Positions 59,601 through 64,000 of a stretch of DNA of 64,000 nt are shown in pieces (position 1 is the stretch's first letter; each line of letters opens with the position of its first letter). The stretch lies in contig JBOZIK010000001.1 of assembly GCA_051453625.1 (NCBI GenBank), positions 61,275,708 to 61,339,707 on the forward strand, in the 5' to 3' direction. The notes beneath the pieces were generated by a model that had not been told where the DNA came from, made no database searches, and saw only the letters and a list, made by a program, of their open reading frames with translations. The DNA comes from Welwitschia mirabilis. Taxonomy: Eukaryota > Gnetophyta > Gnetopsida > Welwitschiales. Both the position numbers and the translations under genes were made by a program.

Positions 59601-60274
59601 NNNNNNNNNNNNNNNNNNNNNNNNNNNNNNNNNNNNNNNNNNNNNNNNNNNNNNNNNNNNNNNNNNNNNNNNNNNNNNNNNNNNNNNNNNNNNNNNNNNN
59701 NNNNNNNNNNNNNNNNNNNNNNNNNNNNNNNNNNNNNNNNNNNNNNNNNNNNNNNNNNNNNNNNNNNNNNNNNNNNNNNNNNNNNNNNNNNNNNNNNNNN
59801 NNNNNNNNNNNNNNNNNNNNNNNNNNNNNNNNNNNNNNNNNNNNNNNNNNNNNNNNNNNNNNNNNNNNNNNNNNNNNNNNNNNNNNNNNNNNNNNNNNNN
59901 NNNNNNNNGAATTTTTTTAAATACAATTTCTAGAAGGTAAGGGATTATCTATAACAAAATGGTTGTTTTGTAAGCAGGAAGACTGGGAATTGGTTAAAAG
60001 AATGAGTGAAACTGCAAGTATGGTTATACCAAGCTTTGGTGTTCATCCATGGTATGTATCTATCCACTTGGTTGCTGTTGACATATCTATTTTTCCTTCC
60101 TTGCATTCCTCAAAGTGCATGAGTTTCATCTTGTATCCAAGTATGCTGATGCAATGTAATGTATTGAATGCTTCTTATCTTCTGTCTTGAAGGTTCTCTC
60201 ATAAATGCTCTTCAAAGTGGCTTAGTGTTCTTCGAGGCTTACTAGAGGAAGTTCCTTCTGCTGCTATAGGAGAG
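56451..60274 (+). CDS. TatD-family metal-dependent hydrolase, 5' part of gene (exons 1-3)
   Basis: Three exons (56451-56609, 59978-60051, 60193-60274) encode the first 105 residues of a TatD-type DNase/hydrolase, a TIM-barrel phosphodiesterase that removes nucleotides from DNA ends. Exon 1 gives LRLFDAHCHLQD, with the metal-binding H-x-H at residues 19-21, and VNGTSE at its end. Exon 2 gives EDWELVKRMSE and PSFGVHPW. Exon 3 gives KWLSVLRGLLEEVPSAAIGE, ending with the metal-ligand Glu at residue 105. Splice sites are GT-AG, phases match, and the joined reading is continuous. The family is about 300 residues, so two thirds of the protein must lie beyond the window or in later exons not seen before 64000. 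A second ATG at 56466 (M6) could also serve. It is the only intact host coding sequence here; the 596-N gap in intron 1 does not touch an exon. Confidence 0.9.
56610..59977 (+). other. TatD intron 1
   Basis: 3.4 kb. It contains a purine-rich tract (about 57377-57470, with GAAGGGAAGAAGAGAACAAG and GGAAAAGGAGGAGGAGAAAGG) and no recognisable gene. Near its end, 73 bp before the 596-N gap (59240-59312, ending in TTTTGTAAGCAG) recur right after the gap (59909-59977) with two differences, so the gap probably hides overlapping contig ends and the true intron is shorter. Confidence 0.65.
59978..60051 (+). CDS. TatD gene exon 2
   Basis: 74 nt after acceptor TTTTGTAAGCAG and before the consensus donor GTATGT. 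It encodes EDWELVKRMSETASMVIPSF and then GVHP plus two bases of the Trp codon completed by exon 3. GVHPW is a strongly conserved TatD signature. Confidence 0.9.
60193..60274 (+). CDS. TatD gene exon 3
   Basis: 82 nt after acceptor TCTTCTGTCTTGAAG and before donor GTAACT. It completes Trp78 and encodes FSHKCSSKWLSVLRG, then LLEEVPSAAIGE, ending in phase 0. The family continues with a G-L-D segment, which should open exon 4. Confidence 0.9.
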
Positions 60275-62203
60275 GTAACTTACACAGCGTGGCTTTATGC
60301 CAAGATTTTTAATTTACTACATGTCTAAATCTATCTGTGGTGTATTTTTATCTCAGCGATAGGATCATCGCTGGGCACCTTTCTATCATGTAATAATCAT
60401 GTTAAAGCTCTAAAAGCATATCTTTATTCTTCTATTGCTAACTCTTTTTGTTAGGGATAGAAAATGTTGCTAAGAAGGACACACAAAAACCTCCTTTAAA
60501 ACATCTTAACTCTTGGAAATGCCTGCAAAAGGAATATATCCGCTCATAGAATTAGAATGCTTTGTAACATGACTAGTAAATATGCGTTGAAGATATGGTT
60601 GATGGAAAATTCCNNNNNNNNNNTCCTTCCGTAGGCATAGAAGGACAACTCATCTACTTTTCAAGGGGAGGGATCTGAACTTGTTTAGGAGGATTTTTAT
60701 TAGAATTCTAATGCCCTAAGAATCTTTTTAGCATAGAGTATTTGGGGACTTGGGATGAGTAGTACTCGTCCAAGATGCCTAGAAGAAACCCTCATAAGAC
60801 AGCCCATTCCAGGAAAACAAAAACAAAGAGGCAAGGGTAGAAGGAAAGGAGGAGAGGCAGCCTACAAGAATGTATGCCCTATGTTTGTTCCAGAATACTC
60901 TTCGAGGGACCTGAAACTTATCTTACAGGATGGGAGGAATAGAGGATCCAGATGATTGGGTCTCCTCCCAAGGCTAGAGAAACACTACTATCCTGGTTTT
61001 GGGACTAGGTAGCATATGCTGAGAGCAGCCTTCTTTTTGAGGCAGAGGGAAGTCTTCTTTACTCTTCTCAATAGATAAGAAGGGGTGCCCCTATGGAGGA
61101 TCCTTCTCCACGAAGGCAAAAAATCCAGTATTCTTGGTATCTCTATAGAAGTAAATGTCACTTCATTCTTCTCCTACTAATAGCTAAGAAAAGAAAACTG
61201 AAAGGGAAACATGGAGGACATAGAGGGGGAACAGAAAAGAGGAGTTATGTGTCCCTACTATAGCAACAATAAACTAGAAGTAGAGAATAAAAAAAGGAGA
61301 AATAACATTACGGCTGAAAGTAAGAGCTCTCCAGCAATAATGAAGCAAGTGCGAGAACCACCATGAAATTGTTAGTGAAAAGTGAGGCAGGATGCCACAT
61401 CAGCCTAATTTGGAGAAAGAGACAAAAGACGAACACAGATTGAAAGGACTAGCTATGGGCCCATCATGAAGACAAAAATTGCTAAAGTCGAGGTTGTAAC
61501 TTCCTGCTACTAAAGAGGCAAAAGGAGGAGGTGTCATGCTCAAGGTTTGAGATAGGAAGGTCTAAGTAGAGAAGCAAGGGCCTGGGAAAAATATTAAGCC
61601 TTGGATATTGGGGGAAAGGGAGGGAGGGAGGGAGGGAGGGNNNNNNNNNNNNNNNNNNNNNNNNNNNNNNNNNNNNNNNNNNNNNNNNNNNNNNNNNNNN
61701 NNNNNNNNNNNNNNNNNNNNNNNNNNNNNNNNNNNNNNNNNNNNNNNNNNNNNNNNNNNNNNNNNNNNNNNNNNNNNNNNNNNNNNNNNNNNNNNNNNNN
61801 NNNNNNNNNNNNNNNNNNNNNNNNNNNNNNNNNNNNNNNNNNNNNNNNNNNNNNNNNNNNNNNNNNNNNNNNNNNNNNNNNNNNNNNNNNNNNNNNNNNN
61901 NNNNNNNNNNNNNNNNNNNNNNNNNNNNNNNNNNNNNNNNNNNNNNNNNNNNNNNNNNNNNNNNNNNNNNNNNNNNNNNNNNNNNNNNNNNNNNNNNNNN
62001 NNNNNNNNNNNNNNNNNNNNNNNNNNNNNNNNNNNNNNNNNNNNNNNNNNNNNNNNNNNNNNNNNNNNNNNNNNNNNNNNNNNNNNNNNNNNNNNNNNNN
62101 NNNNNNNNNNNNNNNNNNNNNNNNNNNNNNNNNNNNNNNNNNNNNNNNNNNNNNNNNNNNNNNNNNNNNNNNNNNNNNNNNNNNNNNNNNNNNNNNNNNN
62201 NNN
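60275..62203 (+). other. TatD intron 3, left part
   Basis: No exon 4 candidate (IGLD-like reading after an AG) was found here. It holds a 10-N gap (60614-60623), a region of slightly higher GC at 60750-61450 without a recognisable ORF, and a (GGGA)n tract at 61616-61640 leading into a 563-N gap (61641-62203), evidently a GA-rich low-complexity block. Confidence 0.5.
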
Positions 62204-62375
62204 GTAGGTCTAACAACAGAGATGATCTGTCAAGGTTTGGAATAAAGTTGGGAAAATTGCAAAACTCTAGTATAAAGGAGAGAGAGGGAGGGGAAGAGAG
62301 AGAGCTTAGTAGGTCTAACAACAGAGATGATCTGTCAAGGGTGGAAAACTCTAGTATAAAGGAGAGAGAGGGAGG

Positions 62376-62411
<36 letters not shown>

Positions 62412-62510
62412 AACAGGACAGGGAAGAGCTTAGTAGGTCTAACAACAGAGATGATCTGTCAAGGTTTGGAATAAAGTTGGGAAAATTGCAAAACTCTAGT
62501 ATAAAGGAGG
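62204..62510 (+). repeat. Minisatellite of about 105 bp with embedded GA tract
   Basis: Three copies start at 62204, 62309 and 62433 with GTAGGTCTAACAACAGAGAT. Copy 2 lacks about 26 bp in the middle and carries an expanded (GA)n run at 62371-62409. The array probably extends left into the N gap, whose left edge is (GGGA)n. Confidence 0.85.
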
Positions 62511-63005
62511 TATCCCTTTAGTTGGAAATGAAAAATGAGAACTTCCAAAATTCTCAATGACTAGGGTGAACTTTCACAACCCCAATGTATGATCCAACTC
62601 TACAATGGTGCTAATGTAGGTGTTGAATTTGAAAGCTTTCTAGGTATGATAACATATATGGATCTCATGAACTGTTGTCTACGTTGGAGTTTGAGAATTC
62701 CAAATTCTTCTAGATATAGTTGGCATCAAAGAACTCTTAACTCTGGTATATGTCATCAAGTTAGAGTTTTGGGGCTGAGAATTCTAGATAGATCTGGATT
62801 TAGAAGAAAACACTAATTGACAAGATGTTGGTGAACTAACAAGTCTAGAACTCTTGGAATTAGGCTTTGAACAACCTCAACAAATGTTAGATTTCAGATC
62901 TCCAAAAAGTCATTATTTGACTCCTCATTAAGGTCCACTTTGATTCCAATTAACTCTAACATTGCCCATTGGCCGAGTTCTCTAATAATAGTACACAACA
63001 TATAA
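62511..63005. other. Unassigned stretch
   Basis: No gene or repeat recognised. A GAGAATTC...TAGAT pattern appears twice (near 62691 and 62777), suggesting a local imperfect duplication of about 85 bp. Confidence 0.35.
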
Positions 63006-63979
63006 TGCAAAGTGCGAGTATGGATTGAAACCCTAGAGGGGGAATTAAGCAAGGTTTGGCACTAAACCTAAACATAATGAAAATAATTAAGCCTACTAAT
63101 TCATCTACACTACTTCAAATCAAAATAAAATGCAAGAAACAAAATCGAAAAGAGCACATCAAATTTATAGTGGTTTGGCTACACCTACTCCACTTGTAGG
63201 GGATAGCACCAAAGCTCCTGAAGATCCTTGGTTTCATTAAACCTCTTTTGAAAGTGTGGTTTTAGGCTTACCAAAAACCTTACATCCAAACACGAAATCC
63301 TCTTCAAATTTCACAACACAAAGATGAGATTTGAAAACAAGGATATAATGTGCTTTCAAGCACTAAAATCCTTCCCTACAAATTTTGAGAAGGCTAATTA
63401 TTGCGCCAGAAGAAAGAGCGTACAAAATTTGAGAACCAAAGATTTTAAAGACAAATCTTCCTTCATTAAATAGAAATCTTGAAGGGAAAATGGCTGTTCA
63501 AGAATAAGGAGTATATATAGGCTACTTGAAAGAGAAAAGAGGAACTTCTAGTTTGAATTGATACTTGAAAACAAAAGTTAAAACATTCAAATCTTTGATA
63601 TGCAACTTTAGCCTTTATCCACTGCTTAGAAGTTTGATTGACAACCCTTTAAATTGCTCTTTCAAAAACAATAATCTCCTAGCCTATCGACTGCCTACAA
63701 GCCTAGTAAATGCCTTAGGTTAGTCGATCCTGATAGAGGTCAGTTGACCTTCTTGTTCTTGGCCTTGATTTCTAATTAGTCAATTGACCCAAGCTTGGGC
63801 CAATTGACCCCCCACCCTTTACCAAGATTCTTGTTTAGTTGGTTGACGCACCAAAAGTCCAATTAGCCCAACATCATGTGGTTTGTAATTTGCCTCGGAA
63901 AAGATCCGGTCTATCCTTTTGGTGATATAGGCTCTAAGTTTGGCATTATTTGGAATCTTTTGATCAATTCATGCTAACA
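63006..63979 (-). repeat. 3' LTR of an antisense SIRE-like copia element
   Basis: On the - strand the LTR starts TGTTAGCATGAATTGATC directly after a polypurine tract and ends near CTCTAGGGTTTCAATCC and ACTTTGCA, which resembles the end of the copia copy 2 LTR. It also carries the motif series (GTCAGTTGACC, GTCAATTGACCC, CCAATTGACCCC at 63740-63810). The left boundary (TG at 63006) is a best guess. The element body lies beyond the right edge of the window. Confidence 0.7.
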
Positions 63980-63993
63980 ATCTCCCCCTTTTC
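63980..63993 (-). promoter_or_regulatory. Polypurine tract of the antisense copia element
   Basis: The + strand reads ATCTCCCCCTTTT, complement AAAAGGGGGAGAT, immediately before the LTR TGTTAGC on the - strand. It is nearly the same as the tract at 35250-35261. Confidence 0.8.
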
Positions 63994-64000
63994 GAAATAA

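Noticed and set aside
61482-62321. Frames of about 200-279 codons rich in Ser/Pro/Leu or Gly/Arg/Glu
   Set aside because: Translation of (GGGA)n and a 563-N gap; no real coding signal.
63720-63850. Separate inverted-repeat transposon suggested by repeated TTGACC/GGTCAA motifs
   Set aside because: The motifs are part of the antisense copia LTR, which has a clear polypurine tract and start.

Overview
This is an AT-rich stretch of a flowering-plant nuclear genome in draft form, with 13 runs of N. The evidence for a plant is the mix of elements: a Tnt1/Tork-like Ty1-copia element, SIRE/Maximus-like Ty1-copia elements with initiator-Met primer sites, an Athila-type Ty3-gypsy family with a tRNA-Asp-like primer site, and an L1-type LINE. 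There is also one intron-bearing host gene whose exon products match the plant TatD family. The species cannot be named from the sequence.

Layout. 1-3590: decayed copia element on the + strand, with its 3' LTR and its 5' end outside the window. 4066-38500: two head-to-tail copies of one gypsy-derived, apparently non-autonomous element on the - strand (LTR, leader, gag-protease, about 3.7 kb of non-coding DNA, LTR) that share the LTR at 11577-12812. The second copy was interrupted twice: by an L1-type LINE (15394-22072) and by a SIRE-like copia element (25896-36438) with both LTRs recognisable. Removing the two inserts leaves a body of about 7.2 kb, matching the uninterrupted copy. 38501-51122: a tandem array of roughly 2.8-kb units, each made of the gypsy leader, its primer-site remnant, its LTR and an extra module of about 480 bp that neither full copy contains. 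51123-56228: mostly featureless AT-rich DNA. 56229-60274: promoter and first three exons of a TatD-family metal-dependent hydrolase gene on the + strand; the rest of the gene is not seen before the window ends. 60275-64000: apparently intron 3, with a GA-rich minisatellite and the 3' LTR of an antisense SIRE-like element that runs off the right edge.

All transposon reading frames are broken by stops, frameshifts or lost catalytic residues. Substitutions are mostly transitions, as expected for old methylated repeats. The relative order of events can be read: the gypsy copies came first, and the LINE and copia inserts later. The most unusual item is a recognisable DnaJ J-domain (HPD motif intact) inside the 3' part of the LINE. 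Next come the LTR-leader array with its recurrent small ORF, and a duplicated G-box module upstream of the TatD gene. Several N gaps have near-identical sequence on both sides, so those gaps and the local lengths are probably assembly artefacts.
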